The notes: generated by a model not told the origin, from the letters alone. Positions 50,380 to 63,830 are shown, numbered from the stretch's first letter. The stretch: DNA of 64,000 bases from Loxodes magnus (GCA_946699065.1 CAMPDV010000681.1:62001-126000); one strand, 5' to 3'. Numbers and translations: made by a program.

Positions 50380-50490
50380 TATATGGTTATACTGTTATAC
50401 TACTAATCTACTATACAGTTATACAGTTATAATACAAATCTATAATTTTATTATACAGTTATACAGTTATACCTATATACAGTTATACTC
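50380..50490. repeat. TTATACAGT simple repeat (copy B)
   Basis: Shorter counterpart of 22265-22450: a few TTATACAGT units interrupted by AATCTATAATTTTATTATAC. Confidence 0.75.
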
Positions 50491-51004
50491 ATATATAAAA
50501 CTATATTACAATGATATTATACGGTTAAAAAGCAATGATAAAATATTAAATGTATAGTAAAGTTGAGTTACGACTCTAAGCATTAAAGTAGGAAAATAAC
50601 AAAGTGTCAATGTAGTTGAATAAATATATTAATAATAAATTATAATTATGTAAGTTTCTGTTTAAATTGTTGAGGTGTAAGATAAGTTTGGATTATGATT
50701 AAATTTGTGTAAAAGAGGGTATAAGTATGTACTAAATAAAGAATTGAATGTGTTTTTTAAAATCTGAAAGAGTAATTGCGTTATTAGTTAAGTATTTTAA
50801 AAGGATAATTATTTTAAGAATAGTGGAATGTTTATTATTTTTTTATAATAAAGATTGGGAATAGTGTTTTGTGAGAAGAGAGAGGGTTGAATAAATTAAA
50901 GAGTATAAAAATTAAAATAAAAAAAGCATTTGAATTTTTAAATATTTTTTTATTGAAAGAGGAAGAAAGCATATGGAAAATTATAAAAGTGATTATTTTT
51001 TAAA

Positions 51005-51085
51005 TTATAAAAAGTTTTCTGTTATAAAAGTTTCTGTTATAAAAGTTTTATGGTAAAAAAGTTTTTCTGTTGTAAAAATTTCTGT
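51005..51085. repeat. TATAAAAGTTTCTGT tandem repeat (copy B)
   Basis: Four to five degenerate units, counterpart of 22930-23065. The unit number differs, as expected for slippage. Confidence 0.65.
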
Positions 51086-51246
51086 GCAATATTTAATTTA
51101 TAAATTTTTTAGGAGTTTACGGATGAATTACTTAGAAGGCTTAGTTAATTTAATTTTTAATTTAATTTTGTATTAAAATTTGTAATTATTAGTGTGATAA
51201 GATTGATATTTGATGTAAATTTTTGTGAAAATAAAAATTTTGTTTT

Positions 51247-51293
51247 TTTGCTCAGCGTTTTGCACTGCAAGACATTTTTTTGAATGGACTAAA
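51247..51293 (+). repeat. Conserved tail motif B1
   Basis: GCTCAGCGTTTTGCACTGCA, counterpart of A1, with the same T-run in front. Confidence 0.7.
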
Positions 51294-51726
51294 TTTTTGC
51301 AAAATGGGACAAAGGATGTGAGAGGGTATAAAAAGTTTAAAAGGTGTTAAAAGATAGAAGTAATAACATTTTTGAATTAAAGGAATTAAATTTTAAGAAA
51401 GGAATTTTAAAATTATTTTAGAAAAAAGTTTAAAAATTTGATTTTTTTAAATAAAAGGAATATTTTTTTACAACGTTTTGGTTATTTTTTTATTTTGAAT
51501 TTAAAAAAAATTTGAAAATTTAAAAAGGATTTTTTTTGAGAGTTGAACATATTAGTGAAAGGGAAAATTTTAATTCAAAAAAATATTTTTAAGAAAAAAT
51601 TTTAATTTTTGAATCTCAATAAAATATTTTTCGATATAAATAAGAACAGGGATATATTTTAAAAGTTTTAATTTTTTTATAAATTAATAAATGTATAATA
51701 AAATGCCAAAAATTTAATTTTGTTTT

Positions 51727-51772
51727 TTTGCTCAGCGTTTTACACTGCAAGACATTTTTCGGACGGACTAAA
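51727..51772 (+). repeat. Conserved tail motif B2
   Basis: GCTCAGCGTTTTACACTGCA then AGACATTTTTCGGACGGACT; 480 bp after B1. This is the most regular copy and serves as consensus. Confidence 0.7.
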
Positions 51773-51986
51773 ATTTTTTAAAAATTTTGAAATAAGATTG
51801 AATTTATAAAAGTGTAAAAAAATCGGTTAAGTAAAAATTTTTTGATTTTTAAAGGATAAGCTGGTAAAGTTGTAGATGGACTTAAATTTGAATGCATTTA
51901 TACAAAGTAAGGACTTAGATTTTAAAACTCCAAAAATATTGTGAATGTAAACATAGATAAATGTGTAAAAATTTTAATTTTGTTTT

Positions 51987-52031
51987 TTTGCTCAGCGTTT
52001 TACACTACAGGAAAATTGTTGGACGGAATAA
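51987..52031 (+). repeat. Conserved tail motif B3
   Basis: GCTCAGCGTTTTACACTACA then GGAAAATTGTTGGACGGAAT; 260 bp after B2. It has the same variant second half as A3. Confidence 0.7.
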
Positions 52032-52859
52032 ATTTTTTTGCAAAATTTCAAACTAATAATTTAATATCAATTATTTTTTTCAGTATGTTATTTTCGCAGT
52101 AATTTAATAGAGAAATTTATTAAGTAAAAATATTAAATAAACTTTTTCTATCTCAGAAGTTTTAAAACGCCAAAAAAAATTATTTAATAAAAGAAAAAGC
52201 AAAATATCTTAAGGCAAATTAATGATTGATTATAATATTTAAATAGTATTTGAATAAAATAAGAAAGATAGTAACTGTATAAATTGAAGAGTCTAAATAG
52301 TTGAAGTATGGAAAGTAGTAAAATTAGTTGATACTAAAGAATATGTTTTAAATAATAGTTTAACTAATATATTTAAAATAAGTAATATTTTTGATTAAAT
52401 ATAAATGATAATGGTATAGGTTATTTTGAGAATAAATAAGATATTTAATACTTTATTTATGATTGAAGAGATATTAAAAAACATTGATTGATTAAAAAAT
52501 GAAATAATGATATGAGAAACAAAATGAAATGGTAAGTAAGTAATTAAAAAATGAGTATATTAAAGTATTAAATACTGATTCATAATAAAATTTTAAGAAA
52601 TTAAGATTTTTATAATAAAAATAGTAGTTTTTTAAATGATTTATAGCATGAGAAATTTAAATAAGATATTCAATTAATTCTTAGAAATAAATATAAAATT
52701 TTAAGTTTAAATCTATTTTATAACTAGTTTATATATATCACTACTATTTATGTTTTATCAATATTTGAAGTTTAAAATAAAGCCTATGCAACTAATTAGT
52801 TAATTATAAACCTAAATTATTGATTGTTTATAATTAAATAATAATGAAATTAATTTTAA

Positions 52860-53955
52860 GTAAAATAAATTTGTAAGCTTTAAAATGTAACTAAAAGATT
52901 GCTCAATTAATTATATAAATCTAAATAAATATATTACTATTAACTATGAAATAAAACTAATAAATAAAAAGTATTTTTTAATAATGAAGGTAAAAGAATG
53001 TTTTAAATGATTAATAATAAGCTATAAAATATCTTATCTAATAATTTAACTTTCTAGTTTAAAAATTAATTTCATTTTAAGGATAATAATTAGTATGCTT
53101 ATTATTAAAAAAATAGTATACATTTTTATATTTTAGCATTTACAATATTTGAGTAACAAGTTAATAAAAAAGAATTAATTACATTTTTTAAAGAAATATT
53201 AATTATTAATAAAGCTATTCTAAAAAGTACTACTTTTATTACATTTTATTATTACTAAACATAATTTTAGTCTTAATATCAGAAATATAGTCAGATTAGT
53301 AATAACCTAAACTTTTTCCTAAATACCTTTCAAATTAAATTCACTTCCACAAAGTCATAACTTTTATTTCAGTTCATATAATTAACAGATTTATGGGATA
53401 CAAATTATGACCAAATCATTATTTCTACCCAATTTCCTTTTGAGAACTATAAAACCAAAAAATTAAATAAACATTTTATTAAAAACCAAATTTACCTTAT
53501 ATAGACATGCCACTGCACATATATTCAGATAACAACATCAAAGATTTTAGAAATCTCCAGAAAATAACTATATTAAACTTAGCAAATGTATAAGAAAGAA
53601 ATAATATCAATCTTTTGCTTGAGAATTCATTAAAAAATTATATTTAAATTAACTTATCATATGAATCAGATACTTCATTATCTCCTTAAAGTTATGTATC
53701 CTTCGTTTCATCTTCCAACTCTTACCCGTTGCTTCTTGTGCTTTCTTGTTTTTCTTTTGTATTCTAATTAATTATTTATGCTTTTTCCTACAAATAAAAT
53801 TCTTTTTTTAGTAGATTTATACGAAAATTTTTTGTATAAGTTCAAAAAATTTTACTAAATATATAAGAGACAAAATAAAACATTATTTCTATAATACAGC
53901 TACTAAAAGTTTAAGAGAATGGCTAAAATATATGATAAGCTGTTTAATAATATTT
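52860..53955. other. AT-rich region right of duplication B
   Basis: The left two thirds show no recognisable feature. From about 53530 the + strand becomes mildly protein-like (RNLQKITILNLANVQER) and may be the upstream part of the LINE fragment that follows. Confidence 0.3.
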
Positions 53956-53959
53956 ACCA

Positions 53960-54335
53960 ATTTCCACTAATTATTTACTCTAAGTTGAAAAAATAATTTA
54001 GACAATGAATTTTAGTATATATAAACTTAGAACATAATCCTATAATTTTCGAAAAGATCTCTAAGATTGTCATTATCCTATTGATAATCCCTAATGTATA
54101 TGTGGAGAGTATTATACATTCGAGCACATTTTTAAATATATATGTTGATCTAATATAAGAATTGACTATTTTAAAAGATTGGAAATTATAACTAAAGACG
54201 CTTATATTATATTATTAAGGACTTATAAACTCCTTTCGGAAGTCTTATTTGGGATATTTAGATTTACAAATAAAAATATTTCACATGAAACTTATATTAA
54301 GAAGGCTAGAATCATTAGAAATGGAAAAAACAAAA
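53960..54335 (+). mobile_element. LINE 3' fragment (C-terminal zinc motif), element d
   Basis: The + strand frame reads CHYPIDNPQCICGEYYTFEH, then IFKYICWSN. This gives C-x-C-x7-H-x5-C at 54095-54145, the C-terminal zinc motif typical of LINE-type reverse transcriptases. It is followed by RLEIITKDAYIILLRTYKLL. No palm motifs remain upstream, so this is a truncated 3' piece, as 5'-truncated LINE insertions usually are. Which of elements a-c it belongs to is unclear. Confidence 0.55.
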
Positions 54336-54921
54336 AGTAAGAAATAAAAGATGATACTATAGCATGAGTAATTAAAAATTGATGAGATCAAGATTATGTT
54401 TACAAAGCATTAAAAATGTTAAAAAGCTTTACAAATATTTACTAAAGTCTATAATTGAAGAAAGTAATTCTTACAGTTATAAATGTAAAAAAACTCTTTT
54501 AATTTAAAAATTTTAGTTAAAACATTTGAATTTATTAAAATAATAAACTTTCTAAAAATATTTAAAATCAATCAAAGAACTTTTAACCACTATTTGGAAA
54601 CAAAATTTAATTATTTGATATAATATACTTTTGAATATAATTATTCCCATCTAATAATTTTAGTTTTTTAATTAAAAAAATAAAATTTTTATACATTTAT
54701 TTTCCTAAATTTCTTTACAAATTTTAATATTAGCCTTTAAACTAAATTTTAATGTTTATTTAACTAACTTCAATCTATTTTTTTTAATTTAGAATGTAAA
54801 ATATTTCTTTTTTAAGGTTTATTAAAGTCTTTTTATTACTGCTTTATAGATCTATTATAGACTGTTCTATAATTAAAAGTTTATTTTTGAAATTATAAGC
54901 TAAAAATTGTATTTAGACGAT

Positions 54922-54926
54922 AAAAA
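54922..54926 (-). terminator. Pol III terminator of the tRNA-Lys-like gene
   Basis: A run of five T on the minus strand, 2 nt beyond the acceptor end, is the usual RNA polymerase III stop. Confidence 0.6.
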
Positions 54927-54927
54927 C

Positions 54928-54999
54928 GCCGACTAAGGGACTTGAACCCTTGATCACCAGCTTAAAAGGGTGGCGCTCTACCGACTGAGCTAAAGCTTA
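54928..54999 (-). tRNA. tRNA-Lys (TTT)-like, mismatched acceptor
   Basis: The 72-nt cloverleaf has D stem GCTC/GAGC with AGTCGGTA loop, anticodon loop CTTTTAA (anticodon TTT) and T arm AAGGG-TTCAAGT-CCCTT. The 3' acceptor strand AGTCGGC does not pair with the 5' strand TAAGCTT, and the anticodon stem CCACC/GCTGG has a C-C mismatch at pair 30:40. A and B boxes are good and a T5 terminator follows, so it may be transcribed. The unpaired acceptor suggests a pseudogene or a 5' end replaced by a local rearrangement. Confidence 0.7.
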
Positions 55000-55066
55000 T
55001 TTATTATTATATGACTTATTTAAAAATAACTAATATCTTTATAGTTTATTTATCATTTACTTTCAT

Positions 55067-55071
55067 AAAAA
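55067..55071 (-). terminator. Pol III terminator of the tRNA-Ala gene
   Basis: A run of five T on the minus strand lies immediately after the discriminator base. Confidence 0.6.
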
Positions 55072-55144
55072 TGGAGAACACGGGTATCGATCCCGTTGCC
55101 TCTCGTATGCGAAAGGAGCGCTCTAGCATTTGAGCTAGATCCCC
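55072..55144 (-). tRNA. tRNA-Ala (CGC)
   Basis: The 73-nt cloverleaf has acceptor GGGGATC with GTTCTCC (one T-T mismatch and one G-T pair) and D stem GCTC/GAGC. The anticodon loop is TTCGCAT (anticodon CGC), the variable loop AGGCA, the T arm ACGGG-ATCGATA-CCCGT and the discriminator A. The sequence closely follows the general eukaryotic tRNA-Ala. The anticodon stem CTCCT/ACGAG has a C-C mismatch at pair 30:40, the same position as in the neighbouring Lys gene. It lies 72 bp from that gene on the same strand. Confidence 0.8.
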
Positions 55145-55149
55145 TTTTA

Positions 55150-58100
55150 ATTATAGCCTCACCGTTTTCTTAAATATTAAAAATTAGTTTCTAAGTTATC
55201 TAAGAATTCTTATAGTTTATATTTTAATGAACTCAAATACATTTCCATTTTTTATCCCTTATTTATATAAAATAATTTATATAGAACCAACAACTTTAAA
55301 GCAATATTAAAGTTATCCTAATAGACTAATTATAATCATTTATTTATGGAATTAATGTTTGTTTTAAAAAATGTAGATTTGAATTATTTTGTGATAATAC
55401 ATTAATAAAATTAAAAGAACTTTCCTGAAATATTTTAAGCTTTTTCATTTATCTTATATATTATATAGAAAATATTTTACTAGTTAAGTTACTATTCTGA
55501 AAAGCCTTCTCATATTATGATGTAAATTATCTTTGAAGTAATTATAAAATTTGATTAAAGTAATATTTAAGAAGCATTTAAAGTTTCTAATATTTAGCAT
55601 TTCTTAATTTATTCCTTTAATTAAAGTTGTATAAATAGAGACAATTAACATTATTATTATTTTCCTATTTTTACATTCAAAAAATATCAATTATTATATA
55701 TTCATATGCCTAAATTCCTTTATTACATTCTCATATCACCAGAGAAAACTACAACATCTTACCCTTTTACTAATCCATTTTTAATCCTATTTATTCTTAA
55801 CACTAACAAAACTTACCAAATTAAGAAATTAATTCTGCAATAGACATATGAAATGGATTCTCAGCATATGCTTCTCTAAAATATATGTAATAGGTAAACT
55901 AATAACTATCAGTACAGCTACACTCACTTAAAGAATGAATTTAATGCCTTAAAGCTAGCATTAATATGCTAAAACAAGAAAATTAAAACAGAAAATCTGA
56001 AACTAGGGACCATCTTCAGCTTAAGAACTCGATTTGAGAATACTGTAGACAGAGGAAAAATTAAACTAATTTGGTGAAAGCCTTTTTTTGAATAATCTAC
56101 CTCATAATTATTATATGATGTTAACTAGCAATGCAGCTAGTAAAAAAATGGAGAAAAGATAAATATTATATGCTGCTCTGTAAAATGCATGAATATTTCA
56201 TAGTAATTTCTAGAAATTTTAAATAAGAAAAAAGTTAAAAATAAGAAACTATAAAAGGAATGAGAAAAATTAAATAATCTGTAAATTACTCCAGAGGGTA
56301 AGATTTATAGACTTGAAATAATGTACAAATTCGATTATCAAATCAAATGTGTGAAGGTAAAAGACTCAAACTCTAATAAAAATTTGGCAATTAATATGAT
56401 CTAAATCAAATATCTATGGAGAAAAGAATAATAGATGATGCGCTATCATGATTCATAAGACAGAGAAAGATTATGAAGGTTGCAATATACTGTACTTAAA
56501 AATTAGAAAAGAGATTGATAGAAGTATAATTAATAATGATTATAAGTTATATAATAATTATATATATAAAAGTAAATAAAAGAATTAGTAAACTAAAAGT
56601 TAAATTCCTAATTAAAGATATTTGATTATATTGCATATTAAAAATAGTTAAAGCATTATAGTTATCTTAATCTTTAAAATAGGATTTAAAAATAAATAGG
56701 TTAAAGTAAAATATTGATCTAAAAGATATTAATTTAGATTTATAAAATAAACTGAAGAATCCTTTAGTAGAATTTGAAAGTTTGTATAGAATATTCCCTA
56801 AACTAAAATGCATATAACTTTAGGTATTTTGTTTGTTGATTATAAAATATTTTTGGTCTCCAGTTTGTATAATAAATTTGATGTTGGTAAAGAAGTAGTG
56901 AGTTAAAGGACTTTTGATTGATATAAATATTGTTTTGATGTATTGTATAAGTTATTAAAAATGAATGTAAAAATAGGAAATATGAAATTGATAATATGGT
57001 AATAATGGGCTAATTTAATAATATGGTAGTATGGGAGACATAAGGGAGAATAATAAATTTTAGGTTAATGAAATATCTTATACTATTTCTTTATACTTAT
57101 GTTTTATTTATTTAGTTATTTTAATTACTGTGTAAGAATTAGTTAATTAATCTTAAATGCTTATATTTTCTTATTTATATTTAGAAGTGTTAAATGAGAA
57201 ACCTTACTAACTTACAACAAGTTTATATATACTAGAATAATTAAGCACTTTATAAATTAATATATAGATATTATATAAAGTACATTGCTAAAAAGGTAGA
57301 TTAAAGTAGTCTATTTGTGCTTTTAATAATTTACAAATTAAGTTAAATGCTAAAATTTAGATTCTTTGAAATAATTTAATTTAGATTAGAACTTTAAATA
57401 TAAACTAAAGAGTAAAGAGTAAATTTATTCTATTTATAAAGAAATTAATGTTACTCCTTTAAAACTAAAGCTTAATTATAATGTTATTTATAAACAAAAT
57501 TAATAACCTATTGCCATTCTAAATAGAAGTTTATTAAATAACTTAAGGAATAATTAGTGTGTTCTAATTACTTCAATTAATTAAAATGATTACTCAAGTA
57601 GCCTCAATTAAAAATAAGAATATCTATACTATTCTTTTAAATATTAAACATATAAACTATTATCTTTAGAACTAAAAAAGAAATTTCTTTTTTAACTAAA
57701 AAGTAAAAAAGATAATTAAAATGAGATATTTGATTATAAATAATATTAAATAATTAAACATACTTAAAGCTTTATTTTTACTTTTATTATTAAAATAATT
57801 AATTAATTTAATTCCTTTAAATCCAAATATTTATTAATCATATATTTATTTATACATAAGCTAGTTTATTATATAATCTATATTATCATATTTATTACCA
57901 ACTATTTATTTACTAATTAATCTTAACTTTATATAACCAACCTGGGAATATGCTTAATCATTTTATCTAATTTACTTTCAAATTTCCTCTAACAACTTTC
58001 TATTTTTTCGAGTCTTAAGATTTTTTCTTTTTACATAAAAGATATTTGAATGTTTATTTTAGCTTGCCAATAGAAAGATTGCTTAGCTTCTATATGATTT

Positions 58101-58785
58101 TTACTTAGCAACCCCTATTTTTAGATATAGTTAGTGTTTATCTATTATGCATGGTAGCTAATATTTGAAGGTTGTTTTAATATTTGATTGAGACTAATGT
58201 TAGGTAGATTTGTAAATGAATTGCAAAATAATGAAAGGTTTGATTGAATTGATTATTTAAGCTATAAGACATTATCTAAATCCTAATTGATAATTAGCTG
58301 TTTAAAATTAGCAAAATATTAGTATACTTAAATTATCTTACTCTATTTGTTTTAGCAATACTTAATACTAAACTAATATAACTTTTTATATCATTATATA
58401 AGCTTCTGATTACTAACTCTAATATTTCCTTGCTTATTTCAAAAGTATGAAAAGATTATTAGATCTATTAATTAAACTATTTTATATATAGTATCTATAT
58501 CATATACTTAAGATATTAGATTGCTAATCTTTAGTTTAGTTATATTACTATTCAAACCTATACTATATATTCTTAAAATTAGTATACATATATGTATATT
58601 ATACCAAACTATAAACCTTTAAAAACTAACTTTCAATTACAAATATCTAAAAATTAGACTCTAAAAATTATGCTAATTAACTATTAAATTACGCTTATAC
58701 TTACTTAGATCAACCTTCATTATCAACTAATTACAACCAATCAATCTACCAACCAACCATTTATGCTTTATTCGTGAAAATTCCT
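55150..58785. other. AT-rich region without recognised genes
   Basis: No protein motif or RNA gene is recognised. Weak Lys/Glu-rich coding-like text occurs at 56290-56520 on the + strand. Otherwise the sequence is A/T runs. Confidence 0.35.
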
Positions 58786-58789
58786 TCTT

Positions 58790-59990
58790 TTGCTAGTTTA
58801 TAAATATATCAAGAAGCGCTTTCATTTATTTCACGGAGCTACTCAACTAATTCCATTATGATTGGTGCTAAATATATTTATGGAACTTCTTTTGGTAGTC
58901 TGAAGAAGTATAAAGAAGCGTTTAATTGTTTTAATATAACCATCATATCAGGGTATGCTTTTGCTTATTTTAAAAATAAATTAACTAATCGAAGAAATCA
59001 TGAAGAAGCGATAGATTGCTATAATATTGTTATTTAACTTATCCAATATTAATGCTTATTTCAAGGGACTTCTCTTAATAATCTAGATAAATATGAACAA
59101 GGAAAAAACTGCTATGAAGAGCTATCCAAATAGAATTTAATTATGCTTCATCTTATATTCATAAAGCAAATTCTCTTTTGAACTAAGTAAATATAAACAA
59201 CCATAGTATCAGCAAAGCAACTCCATCCTAACCATTTTCCTACATATAATGGAAAAGGAAACGCTATTAGTTTAAATATATCCTAGCAACTACTAAATTC
59301 TTATGACAAATCAACTAGATCCTAATTATTTTCCTGCTACAGTGCAAAAACAAACATATAGGTAAACAAGAACAAATTCATTCTTATGATCAAACTATTT
59401 CAAATTATCCAAAACTCCAGCTTAAAAGGGAAAACCTAACACTCCTATGTAAGCTAAAAAGGTCTTAGTTTTGCTTTCAAAAAACTATTTAACTCCATCC
59501 TAATTTTATTGATGTTTATAATAATAAAAGAAACGTCCTCAAAGCTTTGCCAATATGCAGAACAATATAATACTTTATCAAAGCTATTTAAATAGCTTCA
59601 AATTATATTAAAACTTATTAGAGCAAAAGTAAATTCTATAGTCTTCAGAAATATGAACAAACAAATCCTTACTATCAAACATTTATTTAACTAGATCCAA
59701 AATCAACTCGACCTTACAACGGAAAACTATTTTTTACACATTAGGAAAATACCAAGAAGCAAATTATTGCTTAGCAAAGTTAAACAATTTGATCCTTATT
59801 TTGTTGATATTTATACTTATTTAGGAAAATATTTAGCAATTTTTAAGAAATATAAAGAAGCAATAGATTCTTTAATGAAGCCATTTAACTTCATCCTTAT
59901 AAATAATCTAATTACATTAAATTTATCACATATAAACTACCAAAACCAGTTCTTACTACAGATCAAGATATTTATTTCAATTCTTAACTA
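58790..59990 (+). pseudogene. TPR-repeat gene relic
   Basis: About eleven tetratricopeptide units of the usual 34-residue period can be followed on the + strand. Examples are IYQEALSF (58805), KKYKEAFNCF (58905), NHEEAIDCYN (58995), KYEQGKNCYEE (59085), EFNYASSYIHKANSLLN (59130), QLDPNYFPA (59310) and YTYLGKYLAIFKKYKEAIDS (59812). The pieces lie in different frames: one base is missing near 59115 and other changes follow at about 59200-59300 and 59700. The gene is therefore broken, or less likely has very short introns. TPR arrays bind protein partners. Neither start nor other domains could be seen; the last piece ends near 59990. Confidence 0.65.
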
Positions 59991-59999
59991 GAATAAGTG

Positions 60000-62900
60000 C
60001 TATTTATTTTTCCAAAGAAACGTAAATCATTAATTTCATAAAACTAAAATTATGAACCTCTTTTAATCAAACTAAGTATAAATCTTCTTTATCATAGATA
60101 TTTCCTTTAAATAGTGCTACTTCAGCTATTTATTTAATTAATCTAATATTTAGAACTTCTATATCTTATTCAATCCTTTACTAAAACCTACTTACTTTTT
60201 ATTTAACCTTTATATTCAAACATCAAAATACTAATAGGAAGTCTAAATTATTTATTACATTCAAATTAATTCTCAACTACAATAACCCTAAACATTCTTT
60301 ATCAGTTTATATATTTTTAAAAAGAAACTCTTAAGCTTATAAAAAGTTAATTATCTTCCTTCTAATCTTATGGTAATTAAATACTTTATAACTAAATTTC
60401 TGAGAATAAACTATAAACAAGAAAAAGCATTTTTCGTAACTAAAATACTTTTTTAAAGTAAATTATGCATAAAAGATAAACTAACTTTAGGAAGATCTAA
60501 CATAAAATTTTATTGATGATTTAATAGCAAATAGTTATAAAAATAATAAAATGAATAATGAAACAATGGAAAAGAAAATTGTTTTGATAATTACAAAATA
60601 TTATACTTTGGTAGCAATAGAAACATTTTAAAGTTGATAAATAAACTATAGTGTTTTATTAATTTTATTAATATATAAATGTAAATAATATAGAGTATAT
60701 AGTAATATAGCCTTGATTAGAAGTTTATATATATAGTAATAAATATATTTTTAATATAATTTAATTATAATTATTTTATCTTTATTAAGTAGTCATTAAA
60801 TATCTAATTTTACTAAAATTCTCTACTATTTTACTTTTACTTTTATAGTCAGAATCTCTAGAGCAGTCTTAAATTAACTAATTAATTAGTTAATTTATTA
60901 TAAGATTATAAGCTATACTTTCTTAAAATTAAGAGATATATACTTCAATAATCCTCCTTTAGATGAAATATAACTAACTAATTTTAGTTTGTGTAATAAA
61001 ATTATATTTAAGATCTGCTTTTGTTTAGAAGATATTCTATATAATAAATGATTTCTGAACATCACTCTTTTTAGATTTTTAAACCAACATGAGTCAAGAT
61101 AAATAAATACAATTTACATAATATCAAAACTCTAATTAACCTTATTTAATAAATATCTTCCTTTATTTATCATTTTTTACTTCAAAAGTCTCATATCATT
61201 TATTCAAATGGAAACTAGAAATGAATAAAAAGATGACAGCATATGTAAAGTTAACTTAGTATTTAAATAAATAAATTAATTATTATTTACTAATAACTTA
61301 TGACCAAATATACTTAGCTAACTATTAACTTATAAACAATAATCGGAAATATATTCACAAATTAACATTTTTCTCAGGAATTTACTAAATAAAAGACTAT
61401 TACTATTTGGAAAAAGTACATTAAGATCTTAGTTTCAATACAATAAAACAAAGTTATCAGACTAAACAAAAGATTTATCTTTCACCCAATAAAATCATAA
61501 TTCTTCTAAAGTTTTTTTATTTGCTTATTTACTTTAGTTTTTCTTTTAATTATAGTTTTCTTAAATAAATTCTTGTGTGTAGCATCTGATACGAAGGATA
61601 TGCCCTTTATATCCATTAACAGACTGTTTAGAATAAATATCATGTATGAAACTTTGTCTACATATGCATTTAAAGTTAAAGACAAGATTTTCAAGGGAAT
61701 ACTTGAAATGGGGAGGAATATATCGAAGAAGTTTTTTAAAATTAAATTTTTTTAAAAAATAATTGCGTGCTTTTGTGGTACTATGTGCTCTAAAATATAA
61801 TTTTTTTTACCAGTATATACTTAAATTTTAAATTAATACTCTCCCTGCTTTATTCAAGATATCATATATTAGTATCTAAATAAATGAAAAATTTATTCAA
61901 ATAAGCTAAAAAAAATAAATATTTACTAAATTTATAATTAAGATTAAAAGATTTTAGCTTTATTTAATAAATATAGCTTTTTAATTTTTACTACTCTTTT
62001 TCTTTTTGATCTAAGATTGTTCTTCCCATTTTATTTGATTTTTTGCATTCTAATTTTATTAGACTTACTTTTGTGATTAGATTTATTACTTAAAATATTT
62101 ATTGCTTTCTTTTAAATTGCCACTTTTTAAATTTAAAATACTCAATTACGTTTCCAATAAATTTTATTTTGTAAATTAAACTCAAACTATTTAGAAATTT
62201 TTCAGTTTAATATTCTGCTTATTATATTTAATTTTTATCTCTTGCATGATTTATTCAATAATTTTCAAATCTCACTTTGATTTTTTTAAATTAAATAAAA
62301 TATTATTTTGATTTTTAATTTTAAAACCTTGATTAGAAAATAAGCAAATCAGAAACTTAAAAGTCTTAACTGACCTTTTATTTAATAATTCTTCTTACAT
62401 TTTTAAATTATTTCTAATAATAGTTTTTGAAAATTATATCTAACTATGATTTATTTATTTCTTTTAATTTCACTTAATTAAGATTAAAAAACAATTCTTA
62501 TTTATCATAATGAAATTAATCTTTAGCTTTTTATATTAGAAACTATTTAAAAATAAAATAAAATAGTTTCAATATTTAGTAGCATTGGGATTAATTTGTA
62601 ATACTTATAATCTTAGTTATAATTATTATTGCATTTTTTATTATTAAAATTTTCAATTTTCAATCAACTATTTTCCATTTTCTTTAGCATTACTTTTTTC
62701 AATAATATGACTTGTACCTTAACCACATTTATTCATTCAATTCTTTTAAAGTATAATCTTTCTCGTAAAAAAATTTAAAGTAGCTTCTTTAAAATAATGG
62801 AATAAATTATGCTTTTGAATTATTAATTTTAGGAATTAGTTTTAGAATTTATTGGATATATAGTTTTAGTTTTATAGAATTAATTTATTTTTATGCTTAT

Positions 62901-63150
62901 TTTGAAAACTAAATGATTTCATAGTCCAAATTAATATTTTATAGTATTTAAATTTAAAATATTTATAACTTTATTTTATTATTTTTGCTAGTTTTTATCA
63001 TCATTTCTGTAGATTCACATTAAACTGTAGTGTCCTTTTTTTATTGGGATTTAATTTCTTAACCATTTTTTATGTAGAAAGTTATTACTCTCTTCCATTT
63101 AGTCAATAATAAATATAATATAAGGCAGATTTATATAATCGATGGAATAA
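60000..63150. other. AT-rich region, little recognisable
   Basis: Only 61567-61755 stands out. On the + strand it reads CVASDTKDMPFISINRLFRI and continues to MGRNISKKFFKIK with better codon composition than its surroundings; no family was recognised. The rest is A/T runs. Confidence 0.3.
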
Positions 63151-63159
63151 CGAATAACT

Positions 63160-63830
63160 AGCATGTAATACAATTAAAATAGCAAATATAAAAGATGGAA
63201 AAACTAGAAAACATGCAAGAAATCTGATTGAATAACTAGACCTATAATTTCCTTCTATGAAAGGATTCTTTAATAAGATTTAATCATAAATAGTAATTAA
63301 AATGGAAGAGATTGAAAAATAATTCAATGAAGTTCCTCGAATATTTTAATTCCAATTTTTTTAGTTTTAAATGCAAATAAACGAACTGTAAGAAAAGTAA
63401 GAATAATAGAAAGTAGTAGTTTAAAAAGCTTTAGATTGGTAATCAAGTATTCCTATTTAAATTGAATCTCAATATCTATACAAATAAGATAAATTTCTAT
63501 CTTAGAAAAAAATCCGTTGCTACTTATGCTAAAAGAATCACTGCTGAAAAAATGTTGAAAGCAAACAGAAATTGAAAGAAATAATAAGCAACAAACATTA
63601 GAAGAATTATTCTGCATTTGACTAACAAGAACAGGATAAATATGGAAAAAATTATATAATTCAAGAATCAATGATTAGAATAACAATTGGAGAAGAAACC
63701 AGAAGAACAAATGGATTTTTGGGGGAGACAAAGATGTCGGACTAATGAAGTCCTATGACATTCTGTAGTTTAGGAGAGAGCAGGAGCAAATAAAAGTTAA
63801 CCGTGAAACTCTTCTCTAAGATTACAAACT
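63160..63830 (+). other. Coding-like Glu/Gln-rich stretch
   Basis: The + strand text includes MEKLENMQEI near 63195 and further Glu/Gln/Lys-rich coiled-coil-like segments. It ends with a less AT-rich part, MDFWGRQRCRTNEVL at 63711-63755. Frames cannot be joined with certainty and no family was recognised. The last 130 bases of the window show only pyrimidine-rich TTCCTCTT repeats (63880-63920). Confidence 0.25.

Larger units (their letters stand above)
42458..52850. repeat. Segmental duplication copy B
   Basis: This unit matches 15094-24855. Relative to A it retains the 28S 3' third and spacer start (about 790 bp) and 347 bp of 18S 5' sequence. It lacks a 179-bp 28S segment and about 196 bp of spacer. 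The rRNA part starts further left, at 42238. Confidence 0.85.

Noticed and set aside
54928-55144. tRNAs that would decode TAA, TAG or TGA
   Set aside because: The anticodons are TTT and CGC; no reassigning tRNA was found in the window.
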